This document shows positions 13,301 through 24,705 of a stretch of 64,000 nt of DNA, one piece after another. The stretch lies in NCBI GenBank assembly GCA_008921705.1, contig VFFE01007669.1:6995308-7059307 (forward strand), given 5' to 3'. This DNA comes from Burhinus oedicnemus (Eukaryota > Chordata > Aves > Charadriiformes > Burhinidae). A program made the translations under genes and the position numbers. Below the pieces are notes generated by a model. It made no database searches. It saw nothing but the letters and a program-made list of their open reading frames with translations, and had not been told where the DNA came from. Every line of letters begins with the position of its first letter. The first letter of the stretch is position 1.

Positions 13301-16300
13301 CAATTTTTAAGTTAAAAATATATATTAGCAAGATTTTCTGGTAAGGCAATTTGTCTCTCCCTCTTTTTCTTAATACTAGCTATGGAAAGAGGGCCGGTAA
13401 GCTTAGCGTGACATCCAAAGGTAGCTCAGTTTAGGCAGGGGAGCTTTGACATTTCAATCACAAGAGGGAGCTGTTGGAGCTAAAACTACTGGAAATGTGC
13501 ACTTACACATGCCGTTTTAATCAATACTGCTCGGTTCTAAATATTTAATGAAATACATTAACAATTATTAGTTTCCACCATCACACCCTATGACTACCAC
13601 TGACATGCATTTTCTAAGAGAAGTATGAAAACAATAATTAAAGTGAATAAACCTATACATTGGTAGTAACATATTTGGCATGTGTGTGGGAACAACAGCC
13701 AATCTTTTCTCCTTATGTTGGTGACAAGCTTAAATCTGCTTCAAAGCAAACAGTCTTGTCAAGCAGTGAAACATCACTTTCGTTATAGAAACCTTTGTTA
13801 CTCGTTTATATTGTTGTGTATCAAAAGTCTGTGGGTCCAACTTTTCTAGTGGCTTTGGTAGGAAATTGAGCACACACACGAATGTCATATGGTGAAGAAT
13901 GTCAGTTTATATGAAAATTGAAGAATTATCTGTTTTCCCCCTGCAGTTATGCACAAAGGCATCATTGTCAGTTGCCTTTCTTAGACCTTCCCTGCAGGCA
14001 TGATCAGACTCAAGCAGACAGCTATTTTCCTTTAATTTTCCACAGCAAGCCAGTAATGCTTATGATTATTGTGAAGTCAGGAAAAGTTTAGTTTCATCAA
14101 GTGACATGTAGTGTTGCAATTAGTTACTTAAGCACTTCTTATAAAATTTTCTACTACGGTATCTAGCTTGTCAGATGCAGCTAAATATTAGCATCTCATA
14201 TTAAACAGGAGAGTAAAAACTCCTAGCAGAAAGCACAGCTGACAGCTCTCAACATGAGCTGAATGATCACTCACAATTGTAATCGATTCTGTAAGTACTG
14301 AACACAAACCCCCAGGCAATTGAGGAAAATAGGATGATGAAGGACTGCAAACTAATACGTTACACATCTTCATTGATTAGTCATTGATTAACCATTATTT
14401 TTCTGAATGACAAACAGCTAGTGGTAAAGTAACTGAAGCTGATGATTTATTTACATGTTAGACAGAAGATGACTTCTTTATTCAGCTGATCGTGAGCTAA
14501 TGCGAAATCAGAAGACAGCAACAGTTTAAGAATAAAGGCAGGTTTATAATCTTTTTTGACAGCATTCCTAGATTCAAAATGTTTTTATTGGAAAGAAATT
14601 TAACTAGACTTTCAAGCAAGACATGAAATTTAAATGTGGATCATCTGCACGGTACCTGTAGTATAACCACATTTAAAGAGAAGATCATTTTATAGACTTG
14701 GTATTTACAAGAATATTGATCAGTGTTTATTGAACTTTTAATTTAATTCTCTGTTTTGTTCAGTGCCTTATTGGCAATTAAACACAGCTGCAGAAATGGC
14801 AAAATAATGGTTTGTAATATACCTACTATCTTTATTATTCTGAAAATACTTCCAAACCCTAGCTTTGAACACCCCATGGAATTAGGAAACACATAATTAG
14901 GAAGCAGTCTATGCATTTGGAGGTCATTTTTTTCTTTAATACATATCAAACATCTAATTATAATCAGCTCCTACCAATACAGTATGAAGTAAAACTGATT
15001 GCAGTGGAAGGTGGCGGGGGGGTTGGAGTGAGGTTTCTGCCAGTCCAGTGGACTTGTGTTGAGAGTCCAGCTGACCTTTTCCCATTCTGTTTTCTTTTGT
15101 ACCTTTTCCCCCCCCCCCTTCCTCTCTGAAGAGGGAACAAATCTATTCCTAGTGAATGTAGTGCTTAAATCAGTTTAAGGAAAGAGGCCTATGATACTGT
15201 CTGAGAGATTCCCTGGTACAGCCTGCTTCAGCTATGAAAGTATTGTGGACAATGCCTGTTATTTATTAGTGATGAATCATTAGAGTTCTTCACTTTTCTT
15301 TTTCATAGCATTAATTCTGATGAGCTTTTTGTGAGCACGTGGATATGTTTCTTCATAGGAATTATGTTCTAAATTAACAGTATTTAATACAGAGAACTAG
15401 TGATCTGTGATGTGTATTAGCTAGTTATCAGTGAGAGTTTCACTGAAAGATGTGTGCTTTCAGGAATTATGAATGTAGAATAACTATTTAAGGGAAATTC
15501 ATCACCATTTCTAGATTTAAAGGTTAATTATCGTATCACACAAATTAAGAAAAAGAAAGATGGCAGTATACCATAGAACTGAAGTTGAAGTGCAAATGTG
15601 CTTGATACTACCTGTAATAACTATTCCATTATTAGACATACAATTGTGCAGTTCTGTTGTCTTCTGGTCTTAATAGTTTTCTAATTCTGTAAATTAACAC
15701 ATTAAAATATCACTACACGCTTGGCCAACTCTTTATACATCAAATTCCCTCCCTCCATTTTATTGTGAAAACTTTTCATATACCTTTTATTTTCTGTACG
15801 TGTTTTTATGAGAGGCAGGCTTACAAGTGGATAGCAACTGATATCCAGATGGTATCTTCTGAACACATTTAGTATGAACCTCTGCTAAACTGTTAGCTTT
15901 ACCATTGAAATGTTTGTCAACTGGCACTAAGCATGATCTTATTTCAGGGTTTGTGCATTTTTTACATTAGAAACACTAAACCCCCATGCTATTTGCGTTC
16001 AGATTTGTAACTTGCTTGCAAAAGAGCTCTGGGAAAGTGGTGAATTTGCACCATTATTATTTTTGTCTTTCCACCAACTGAGTAAAGTTAAACCACTTTG
16101 CCCCTTGGGATGTCCAGTTGTCCCCTAGTTTCAGGACTGGGCTGGACTGGGCAGCAGAAACATTTTACCAGGCACCGAGTTGCTGCTTGCTAGGCAGTTC
16201 CGTGTTATGAGCCCTGAAATGATGGTACATATGGGTTCGGCATGTCTTAATTATAAATCTCTACCTCCTCATGGCTAATCAGCTGTGTGTATTTCTGAGG

Positions 16301-16381
16301 AACCTGCAGCATTCCTGCCCTCCCAAGCGCTGCCTTGTGCTGCTCGCCGCACATTTGCAACTGGACAGTGCTGATTGCACT
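10318..16381. other. AT-rich unique DNA with one candidate exon
   Basis: Begins at the C13 run after the gap and continues as AT-rich DNA with no recognisable protein-coding frame. A candidate non-coding exon at 10700-10851 is listed separately. A C11 homopolymer lies at about 15108-15118 within a pyrimidine-rich patch (15090-15127). A good acceptor (pyrimidine tract 13351-13375, AG at 13378-13379) is followed after only 17 nt by CCG and GTAAGC, which is too short and weak to call. Nothing else stands out. Confidence 0.55.
10700..10851 (+). other. candidate 152-nt exon, likely non-coding
   Basis: Seen: an unbroken T run ending in TTTTTTTAG at 10691-10699, 152 nt of less AT-biased sequence, then CTAG followed by GTAAGTC (donor GT at 10852-10853), close to the 5' splice-site consensus. 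One frame is open for 37 codons from the acceptor before a TAA; the other two stop within a few codons. This fits a non-coding RNA exon or a 3' coding end followed by another exon. The peptide is not recognised. The splice-site pair is among the best in the window, but RNA evidence is absent. Confidence 0.25.
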
Positions 16382-16470
16382 GTCTGAAAAGTCTGAAAAA
16401 TAACAAAAGTCTGAAAAATAACAAAAGTCTGAAAAATAACAAAAGAAAACAAGTCTGAAAAATAACAAAA
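16382..16470 (+). repeat. 18-bp minisatellite, about 4.5 copies
   Basis: The unit GTCTGAAAAATAACAAAA occurs as exact copies at 16391-16408, 16409-16426 and 16427-16444. A fourth exact copy at 16453-16470 follows an 8-bp interruption (GAAAACAA), and a partial unit (GTCTGAAAA) lies at the left edge. Perfect identity between copies indicates recent expansion or ongoing homogenisation. Because 18 is a multiple of three, the minus strand is open across the array in two frames and yields a repeating Tyr/Phe/Ser/Asp peptide. That is a by-product, not a gene. Confidence 0.95.
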
Positions 16471-19199
16471 GAAAAATTGTTCTTTCAGTAAAACCACAAA
16501 GAAAAGCCTCTAGGACAAGGCATGAAAATACACAGTTCCATTCCAGTTACACCTGCACTTTCAATACTGATTTCTTGTTCCCTGTGTAAAAGCAAATAAG
16601 AAATCCAATGAATCCTTATATAATTTTGTATGTCATACTCTGTTTGTGTTACCCCTTTAAATTGCCAATTAAGGGGACTACTCGCATGTGATGTGGCCTA
16701 CTATGTAATGCTGGTACATACTTCATAATTGAGGAAAAGAAAGAGGTATTTTGGATTTTCCTTCTCATTCTTTTGAGTCCAGATATGTTATCACAACTAC
16801 ACATGGGGTAGAATATGCCTCACTGTCTTCAAGCATATTTAATATCTTTAAATTTTTAAATGAAAATGTAGCTGTCAATTTTAAACTAATTTGGATGGAC
16901 AGCAATAAAATGCAAACCTCACTTCAAATTAGAATTTTCAGTGAGGATTTCTAATGGAAAGTAATTGCTGACAATAGGAAATGACAAATTACTAATTACT
17001 TAGTTCAATTAGACTTTTGTGCCTTTGGTCCTAAGTGGCAAGCATACAGCAAATCTTGCACTTTTGTAACAATTAATGACACTAAAACTATTTAAACTGC
17101 CAACAGATGTGAGTATGAAGACATGAATTGAAACTTACTTAATTTACATACTATCCCAATTTTATATCAAGTAAATGGTGTTTAATTTTTATGTTACAAT
17201 TAAATATCACTGGCATAGTGTAATTTCTGCAGAACTTTTCAGGATAAAATAGTTTTGCTGAAATGCTAGTTCTAATGCTTTTTTTCCTCTTATCACAGCA
17301 CTATTTATCTTTAAGTGACTAAAATATATAGGGGCCATGAATGGAATATAATTTTTTAAAAGCTTGTGCTAACAGTTTTCCTAAAGTGGGATGTAGAATT
17401 GCGTCAACTAGATTACTGCAATGTAAGATTTCAAGTTCTGCTTCTAATTTATGGGTGTGTGCAAAACTTCATCCAGTGAATAGCATTCAGAAGTAGTCAA
17501 ACATCTATATTTGCTTCTCAGTCTTTAATAAAGTCCTTCCAGAATTTGTATGTTAGCTATTGTTTCTTCATTAACACTCTGCAGGTTTGTGCCGTTTTTT
17601 TAGTTAAGGCTGGATTCTTCATTCCGTCTCACATTTTGCAGTTTAGCTCTTTTGAATTGCTTTCAAGTATGTTTCTACTGAATATGAAGAGTGGCAGACC
17701 ATAAATAGACTGTAATGGTTTCTGTGCAGTCATTAATATATTTATGTGCAAGTGTGTTTTCCCTCTAAAGTTTACCGTAATTTCTGCGCCTCAAAACTTC
17801 TAATATTGGATACCTAAAATTAGATGCCCAAATAAACCTTTTATATCTTAGGAACTGCTAGCCTGTTTTCAAGGTATTCCATGTGATCATTAAGATTTCT
17901 TTAGGTGTTCAACAGTTTTGAGAACTGGTCACTTCTGTTTGGATATATGAGTACCCAGCTTTGGGAATATTGCCCAACAATATATTTTAGTTAAGAAGGA
18001 AAAGATACTAAATTGTGAAGCTATTAATCCAACAAAACTCTGTTTGACTTTACAGATTATTTTGTAAAGGTCTATTTCTGGCTTCTTCCCTTAGGCAAAA
18101 CAAAAAGAAAGCTGAAGGCAACATTTAAAAGAGTGCATTAATCTAATAATAATTTATGGTTACTTAATTTTCCAGAAGAATACCCCTGTCCTTTTGTTTT
18201 GGAGCAAGATATAAGGCAGTAGAGGTTATTGTAGCAATGGGTGTTCCTGCTGAAAAGATATATAGATAGAAGATAATATTCTCAATATGGGAGTAGAAAT
18301 AGGAATGTCTCTATAAAATATAAATGAGAAGGCTACAAGAAAATTAAAATGTAGGACCCAAATCAGGAAAGATTTATAGAAGTGCCTACATTTAGTTTCA
18401 AGAGTTGTCTTGAAAAAGAGGGTGTTTTGTAAGGATCACTGTGCAGGTGTGTAATTTTGGTTTACAAAAGAATATAAGTACTGATAATGTTACAACAGCC
18501 TTAATGCAGCGTACTTCAAGACAGACTAAGTATGAGACTGAATATACTATTACAGCATTTCTTCCTTGATGTGCTTTTATCTAAGGTCTTTGCAAACGAC
18601 TGCCAATCGATCATCGCTTTCCTCAGTCTTCTTACACTTTATGCAGTGCTGCAAACAAAATAATATAATAAAATTCTCCTTGATTTGAAATATTAGGTGG
18701 CAGAAAAGCTGAACTGAATGATGTAGAGGGGATATATTACACATGAAGGTTATAACCATACAACTATATACTTTAAGAACTAGCTCTTCATCTGGATTAT
18801 GTTAGTGCAGTTTTGTTGTTAGTAGAGATGCTTCAATCTACATCACTTAAGTCTAGCAATTTCTGTTAAGCTTTACTGTGTTATAATCCTCTAAAAAGCA
18901 ACCACACAGCATAGGCAGTCTGTGAAACTCCTGGCAAAAGGATTTCTGTAAGTGCATTTCCCCAAGAGATTTGTCTTGGTGGGGGGTTTTTTGTGGTGGG
19001 TTTGGTTTTTTTTTGTTTGTGTGTGTTTTATTTTATTTAATTTCTAAATTTTCAGTAATTAAGGCAATTATGCTATTACTTGAGAAGAAACAAAGCTGAT
19101 AACTAAATTGAATAGCCAGCAGTAGTTTTGGACAAACCTATGTTGTTTCACCACAGCTGTAGTTTTCTCTTCCCAAAAGCTCAGTGAACTTTAGAACAG
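16471..19199. other. AT-rich unique DNA
   Basis: No gene is supported. The stretch 16980-17230 contains many ATTA/TAAT homeodomain-type cores and little low-complexity sequence, so it is one of the better-looking candidates for conserved non-coding DNA here. A G/T-rich low-complexity tract lies at 18978-19037 (G6, then T runs alternating with GG and GGG). Otherwise nothing is seen. Confidence 0.5.
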
Positions 19200-19520
19200 A
19201 AATATAAGAGAGACCATACCTCATAATAGAGGAGAAAGGAAAAGCTTAGGCAGGGGGTAGGAAGCCTGGGCAGGGACAGAGGAAAGAAAGACTTTCACAA
19301 ATCAGAAAAGGGAAAAAAAAATGTGGCATTGGTATTGTGCTTAGAAAGAGATAATGTGGAAAAGAGGTGAGAGCAGGGACAGAAGTATACCTGGAGCAAG
19401 AAGGACAGAAAAAAAGAAGTGGCCTAATTAGAAGAAAAAATAGAGAGACAGATGATGGGGGGAAGCAAAAGAAGGGTCAAAGATACCAGGCAAAAAAAAT
19501 AATGAAGCTAAGGAAAATTA
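19200..19520 (+). repeat. purine-rich low-complexity block
   Basis: About 320 bp in which A and G strongly predominate on the + strand, with many GAGA, GGAAA and AAGAAG words and short runs such as G6 at about 19456. A 70-codon + frame crosses it, but its Lys/Arg/Glu-rich composition simply reflects the purine bias. Purine/pyrimidine asymmetry of this kind arises from decayed GA repeats and can form triplex DNA. No regular repeat unit is visible. Confidence 0.6.
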
Positions 19521-20619
19521 GCAGGACAGATATAAGGCTAAGAACATGGTGTCTTCATTCACGCCACAATGAATCATGAGAGTAGAATGTTTAGGCTGAT
19601 TTAATCATCCGCGGAGTGTATCATTTCCTTTACAGCTCCATCATAATTATTGAGGCACTGGCAACAGATGAAATGTGCAATTCTCGATTGTTTGGACTAC
19701 TGAGAAAAATGAGGATGAAAAGGACAAAAGGCAAGAATACAAATGTATTTATGTTTAGTTGTAGTTTGAATTAAATGTATGGATATAAGTGTACATACAA
19801 CTTACATGAAGAGACATCTATCTCTAGTGATACATTAACGTGGAAGCTAGTTTTCTAATGGCAGTGTTGTGTCGACTAAAAAGAACTGAGAGAATAATAA
19901 TTTACTTCAGTGGCAATATAATGTTTTAGTAATAAAACATTGGGTAAAGTTAAGTTTCTGAAATGGACTAATACCATTACTGTTGTAAGCATTTCCTTTA
20001 GCAAAATATCAATTTTTTTTCATGATAAAAAGCTATTTTTATAAGAATTGGGAAAAACCAGCAGTCCTTTAGGATTTCATAAGAAAATAAAGACCATTCA
20101 AAATCGCCATACTTTCTCAGCTTCTGTGGCCCAGAATATTTCAAAATGGCATTTGTCATTGTAGAAACTCTTAGTTGTCTGATGTGATTATTCTGATGTA
20201 CTTTTCTCCAAAGTGAAAAACGATATGAATTAATTTGTACCATGCCCCTCTCAGATAATTTTCTCTTACCATAGCAGCAAAGGGTAACAGGATGATGCTG
20301 TAAATATTTTCTGTAGCATATGGGACTAACTATGCTGCTAATCTAATAGTTGGCTTATGATTCTTCATCATGGGAATTATGCGTTTTCATTTTATTTTTT
20401 AAGACTAATGACTTTTAACCAGAGTAAACCTACTGAAAATTTCTGATAAAAGTAGATCTCATCCTTTTTTTTGTTTTGGTTGTTTTTTTAGTTCACTGAC
20501 AGAGATTCTACTATTCCAGTGTTTCTGAACATGTAAACAAACTGCCTCCCCTCTCCTTTATTTTTTTAAAGAGAGGAAATCTGAAGTGTGAAAAGAAAAA
20601 TTGGTATCATTTAGAACTA

Positions 20620-20680
20620 AGACCCTGATTCAGCAAAAATCAGCTTGACTTGTGCACTGGGCAAGGCCACTGAAGTCCTG
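20620..20680 (+). repeat. relic of an ancient amniote interspersed repeat
   Basis: The segment starts CCTGATTCAGCAAA, then has CTTGACTTGTGCACTGGGCAA and CACTGAAGTCCTGA. This resembles an old repeat seen widely in turtles, crocodilians and birds, with a core like GGGCCTGATTCTGCAAAG and a following CATTGAAGTCAATGGGA. The match is by eye and diverged, so the family assignment is open. Confidence 0.45.
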
Positions 20681-22730
20681 AACAATTGTTTTTCATAGCT
20701 ACACGTGCAATGGAAGACAGATGGCTGTATTGCTGAAAGAGGTCCAGCCATCTTAAATATGCTTAAATAAAATGTTTGTTTAGAATTTTTCAGCTATGTA
20801 ATAGTTGAAAATAATGGTTTGTTCTTAGCAATGGATTTTTTTTTGCAGAGTAACAGTTGTCTTATACCTGTATTATATGTGATATATCTGTCAATTGCAT
20901 TTGTTAGTGAATTAAAACTGTTAGATTTCAAGCATTTGTTTAGAAAATTGTTATGAAGGATAACACTTTTCAGAATAAAGAGCAGCTTTAAAATGAAAAT
21001 GTGAAAATAGGGCAAAATGTGATATATTCTACAATTGTATTAAGGATAAAGCACTGCCATAAGTGAAAGACAAAAATCTGTATGAGGAAGTAACTGCTCC
21101 TTTTAAAGTATAATTATAGGAGAAGAATAGTGGAGTAAAGAGAACAACAATCTATTGGAATAAACATAGTAAGGAGTAGATGCTTTTAGAATCAATAGGT
21201 AGGTTTTAGGGGGAAAAAAAGCTTCTTTTCTCTTCTGACTAAGGTAGAGAAAGAGATGGAAACTAGTAAGCTCAGTTATTGCTAATGTCTGGAAGCTGGA
21301 GTACCGATACAGTCAGAGAAAATGCAGATTATAGGTATGGATTTTGTTGTTGCTTTGTAGTGGATCTGCTGCTGTTGTGAACAAAATGTATAAGGCCAGA
21401 TGCCTTTTTAAGAAAACGGAGTATAGAGTATATTAGTGCATGCAAAAGATTATGGATATTTTAATGTCTTCATACATGTATCTTGACTGACTAGATTGTA
21501 GGCAAGAGCTAAAACAGGGATACCTGATTTTTGGCCTATCGCACAGCACTGACTCTTGGAAATGAAATACCAATGTGCCATTTACACTGGCAGGTGTCTA
21601 GAGTGGTTGTGATTAAAAATTTTACCTCATTACTATAGTACTGGAGAAATAAGCAAATGACTACTATAAAGCAGACTAAGCAGATGCGTTTTGAAGTCAG
21701 CCATCCGCAAAAGGTCAGTCAAGTTTCCTGCTTGACAATGCCTGCCTTGGCAAAATAAAGCAAAACAGAAGCTCATATACACTCTTCTTCCTAAACTTTT
21801 TCCATTATTTATGGGGGAACATACAGATATGAACAGAAAATGACCTGCCTCATGTTAGGTTCTCAAATACCTGTTATTGCCAGACTAAAGCAGTCACAAA
21901 TCAGTTATTTCCAAGATCATGAACTTGTCTAATCTCATGATGTTTGTGATGATCATTTTGTGCTAAGGTGTTTTTATTTAACTTTAATTTGCTAAGCTTA
22001 TATTACCCAGTCTTTTTCCATTTTTTGTAAGCAAAAATGGAGTTTAGAAGCAGAATTTTCAGAAAAAAATCACTCTGTTTCAAGAGCTTAATGCTAGAAG
22101 CACTGGACATGGCAATGCTGAAAGTCTTTTCCTCTTGATGTGGCACATACTGCAACTCATCATGAGGAAGTAAGAGTAAAGCTTCTTAAGTCTTGGCTGT
22201 GCTTTTCTAAAGAGCATTGCCTACTGACGTCTCAGAGAGCTGGAATCAGCTGTCAGGCTGCCTCAAAGCCTTATGGCCCTACCAGAAAAATGGATTTATG
22301 TGGCATTAAGTTGCTCTTGCCCCCATTAGGCTGCATCACTACTGCAGCCAAAACCTGCTTTTAAACTTCTCTTGTGTTTGATCCCCTGACTTACGTCCTC
22401 TCACTGTTGTAAATTGCTTCTTTGGGGGAGGGAGAGGGGCTGGCCATGTCTGTGTCGTAGCTCCTAGTAACAGGTATGGTCCACTTCCTTCAGTGATGTG
22501 TGTGTTTGTTTTGGTTTGGTTTTTTCCTCCTTAAAAAGAAGTCTTGTACAGTATCTTTTTTTCTTTGTTTTGTTGCAGAGAAATACCAATTGGTAGATTT
22601 AGAAATGGCTGATCACTTAAATTGCAGAGAATGAGTGATCTGCTTTTAACCTGAAAAAAATCTAATCTAGCATCGTCAGCAGATAGACATGTCGGGAATT
22701 AGTTCATCTGACTGTATTTTGCTACAACTC

Positions 22731-22782
22731 AAGGCCAGGTTCTGCTCCTTGTTACGCTAGAGTAAGTCTGATGCAAGTCTTC
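22731..22782 (+). repeat. relic of ancient amniote repeat (GGCCAGATTCTG type)
   Basis: AAGGCCAGGTTCTGCTCCTT followed by GTTACGCTAGAGTAAGTCTG closely parallels the old amniote pattern GGCCAGATTCTGCTCTCAG then TTACACCAGTGTAAATCTG. That element is largely palindromic in other amniotes, and only one arm is preserved here. The similarity is recognised by eye; the exact family is uncertain. Confidence 0.5.
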
Positions 22783-22948
22783 TGAGATCTATCGTGCCTG
22801 GGGATTTACCACAGGAACAACAAGGTAGAGCTGAGGAAGACTTAAGCCCTTACAGTGAGATAGTCCATGCATGGTGTCTAGCTCCATGTCCTGTTACTTG
22901 CCAAAGTCTGATGGGTCTTGGTAGAACGAAGCAGCTTCTGGCACCTCA

Positions 22949-23000
22949 GTTTCCTCCTCTTCCTTCTCTTCCTTCTCTTTCTTCCTTCATTCCCACTTCC
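22949..23000 (+). repeat. pyrimidine-rich (CTTCCT) tract
   Basis: A short run of TTCCTCCTC and CTTCC/TTCTC words, almost purely C and T on the + strand. It looks like an imperfect TTCCTTCTC simple repeat. It contributes the Leu/Ser/Pro-rich end of an overlapping 82-codon frame (22794-23042), which I do not consider a gene. Confidence 0.6.
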
Positions 23001-23114
23001 GAAAATCCCCACATCCTTTCAGTACAAATACTTATAATCTAAAGACAATCCTTCATTGCTTTTCATTATGTGTTATGTTCCCTGGATGTATCCAACTGTT
23101 TTGTTTTACTGGGA

Positions 23115-23167
23115 AGGGTTGGCTCATGAAGGGGCTTTTCCAATCTAAATGATTCTATGATTCTGTG
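23115..23167 (+). repeat. CR1 LINE 3' tail fragment, degraded
   Basis: GGTTGGCTCATGAAGGGGC leads into TTTTCCAATCTAAATGATTC and TATGATTCTGTG. This is the CR1 3' end with the ATTCTATG octamer partly mutated (last unit TTCTGTG). Compared with the copy at 40141-40847 it is shorter and more diverged, so it is probably older. The orientation is +. Confidence 0.8.
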
Positions 23168-23757
23168 AAAAGATTAGAAAGTGGAGGGACAACAAGGCCT
23201 TATATTAGACTGCAAAGAGAAGGATCTGTTATGTTCCCACACTGAGAAGTGTAAGTTTGTCAAACATTTTTTCCTCTCAAAGATGATATAGCTTTAGAGG
23301 ACCTACAGCCTGTCACTGAAATCTACCTTTTGTACTGGAGGAGTGTGAGTGCTGGTACACCCCGAGCCTGGGGGAGAGCAGCTCTGTAACTCAGCATGGT
23401 ACAAGTAGTCTGTTCAGTTTTTCGAGATTCTTGCTTAGTCATGAAAGGTAATTTAACTCTGACTTTAGTACGATCCACAGGGTTTTGGCAGTAGTCTATT
23501 GATTTCTGTGTTTTATTTTTTATTTACCTCTCTGAATTCCATATGGCTTTCGATTTAGTTGTACTGGAAAAGGACAAAGGAAAATCCCACACTGGTATGT
23601 CAAAAACTACACTTTGACTCAATAGGGAATGATAAGGGGTGAAAGACATTTTTCTACGGGCTTACAGAACGCTGTAGCTGTTTCAATAATTCACAAAACC
23701 ATCGGTGTTTATAAACCATTGTCTTGTACCAGGACACGGAGTGTATATAACTGCGAG

Positions 23758-23795
23758 GAAAGGACAGATCCTGCCCCCATGAACTCACTGTCCCC
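23758..23795 (+). repeat. possible ancient amniote repeat relic
   Basis: GGACAGATCCTGCCCCCATG followed by AACTCACTG resembles the old motif ACAGATCCTGCTCCCATTGA with its following AAGTCAATGGGAG. Only about 35 bp are recognisable, so this is less secure than the copies at 22731 and 38276. Confidence 0.35.
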
Positions 23796-24009
23796 TTTTA
23801 CCTCCTATAGCCAGAGAGTTCCTTAACTTTCATTTATTGATCAGTTCATTCGTTCTAGCTTATATTAATGTTAACACCGAAAAATATTTTTTTTAATTTT
23901 TTTTTTCCTTCCCGAGCAGGCTCATTTTCTTTCAGGACTTGTTGTCCTTCCTCTGTTACTGAAACAGCTTTTGGTTTCCAGGCTAGCTAGCTGAAAGACT
24001 GTTTGTGGC

Positions 24010-24017
24010 TATAAAAG
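24010..24017 (+). promoter_or_regulatory. TATA-like motif TATAAAAG
   Basis: A full TATAAAAG lies inside GGCTATAAAAGAGCC, in less AT-rich surroundings than most TATA-like words in the window, which makes it more notable. There is no CpG island, no obvious initiator and no downstream coding exon, so promoter function is unproven. Confidence 0.2.
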
Positions 24018-24136
24018 AGCCAAACTGGGGCTCAGTACATGGATCTGAGGAGGATTACTAAGGATTCTAGGGCATTTTGCTTCTGTCCAAAATTACTTTA
24101 AGGCATAGGTGTCAGATAGCTTGGCTGTGTCTGATG

Positions 24137-24250
24137 GATCAAGGGGACAGAGTGAGAGTGAGAAAGAGAGGTGAAAGGGATAAGGAACGGATTGAGGACA
24201 AAAGGAAGATCAGAAAGCAGTCTGGGTAGTGAAGGGAAAGACAGGAACAA
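24137..24250 (+). repeat. purine-rich tract
   Basis: About 110 bp dominated by G and A on the + strand (GAGAGTGAGAAAGAGAGG, then AAAGGAAGATCAG and GAAGGGAAAGACAGG). It is an imperfect GA-rich simple repeat. The minus-strand frame over it is Leu/Ser-rich only because of this bias. Confidence 0.55.
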
Positions 24251-24482
24251 TATCTTACTTGTGAACTTCTATTTCTAACTCTTTGAATACCAAAGGCGAT
24301 TGAGAGCATTTCTTCAAACATATTAACACAAGCTGGAGACATGTGGCTGATTGTGAATCATCTACATAATTCTAAAATTACTTTATTTGACAGACTTTAA
24401 AAGTAGGAAGGTGTACATACTTATTTTGAGTCATAAATAAAAATGAATCAAGTGTTTTTCAGTGTGGGTCTATTTTCTCTCA

Positions 24483-24705
24483 GTTTCATTCATTTTGACA
24501 ATTCTGGCAGTAGCTGCTCAAGAAACGCTCAAAACCACAGTAATCAGCATTGGAGGTCAGGGCTGTGGTGTGTTTGCAGAGCCATGTGTGAAGAGGAGCA
24601 TCCTGACCGTGCTGTGCGTGGCTGTGGGCGCTGAACGGGCTGGCTGTCGTGAGCCCAAATACCTGGCATGCTCTCTGCCTGGCACTGGGCATTTGGGTTA
24701 AAGTA
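24483..24705 (+). other. CpG-richer patch with overlapping open frames
   Basis: Between about 24525 and 24680 the sequence is clearly richer in G+C and holds at least six CpG sites in roughly 80 bp (24580-24660), unusual here. Two + frames (24443-24634 from an ATG, 24462-24701 from a GTG) and one minus frame (24486-24692) are open at once. The GTG frame reads like a hydrophobic leader ending near AVAAQ followed by five cysteines, but it lacks an ATG because an in-frame TGA lies at 24444-24446. A good acceptor (TTTTCTCTCAG) sits just before 24483. It could be an exon, a decayed secreted-peptide gene, an unrecognised mobile-element fragment, or chance. Confidence 0.2.

Noticed and set aside
13351..13402. 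Excellent pyrimidine tract and AG followed by GTAAGC after 17 nt.
   Set aside because: The donor has CCG before GT, the length breaks frame, and nothing else supports an exon.
16247..16497. Minus-strand frames with a repeated Tyr-Phe-Ser-Asp-Phe peptide.
   Set aside because: They are produced by the 18-bp minisatellite, whose unit length keeps frames open.
22579..22635. Strong acceptor (CTTTGTTTTGTTGCAG) followed by an open stretch of about 17 codons ending in TGA.
   Set aside because: Could be a terminal coding exon, but no poly(A) signal follows nearby and the peptide is not recognised; too weak to list.
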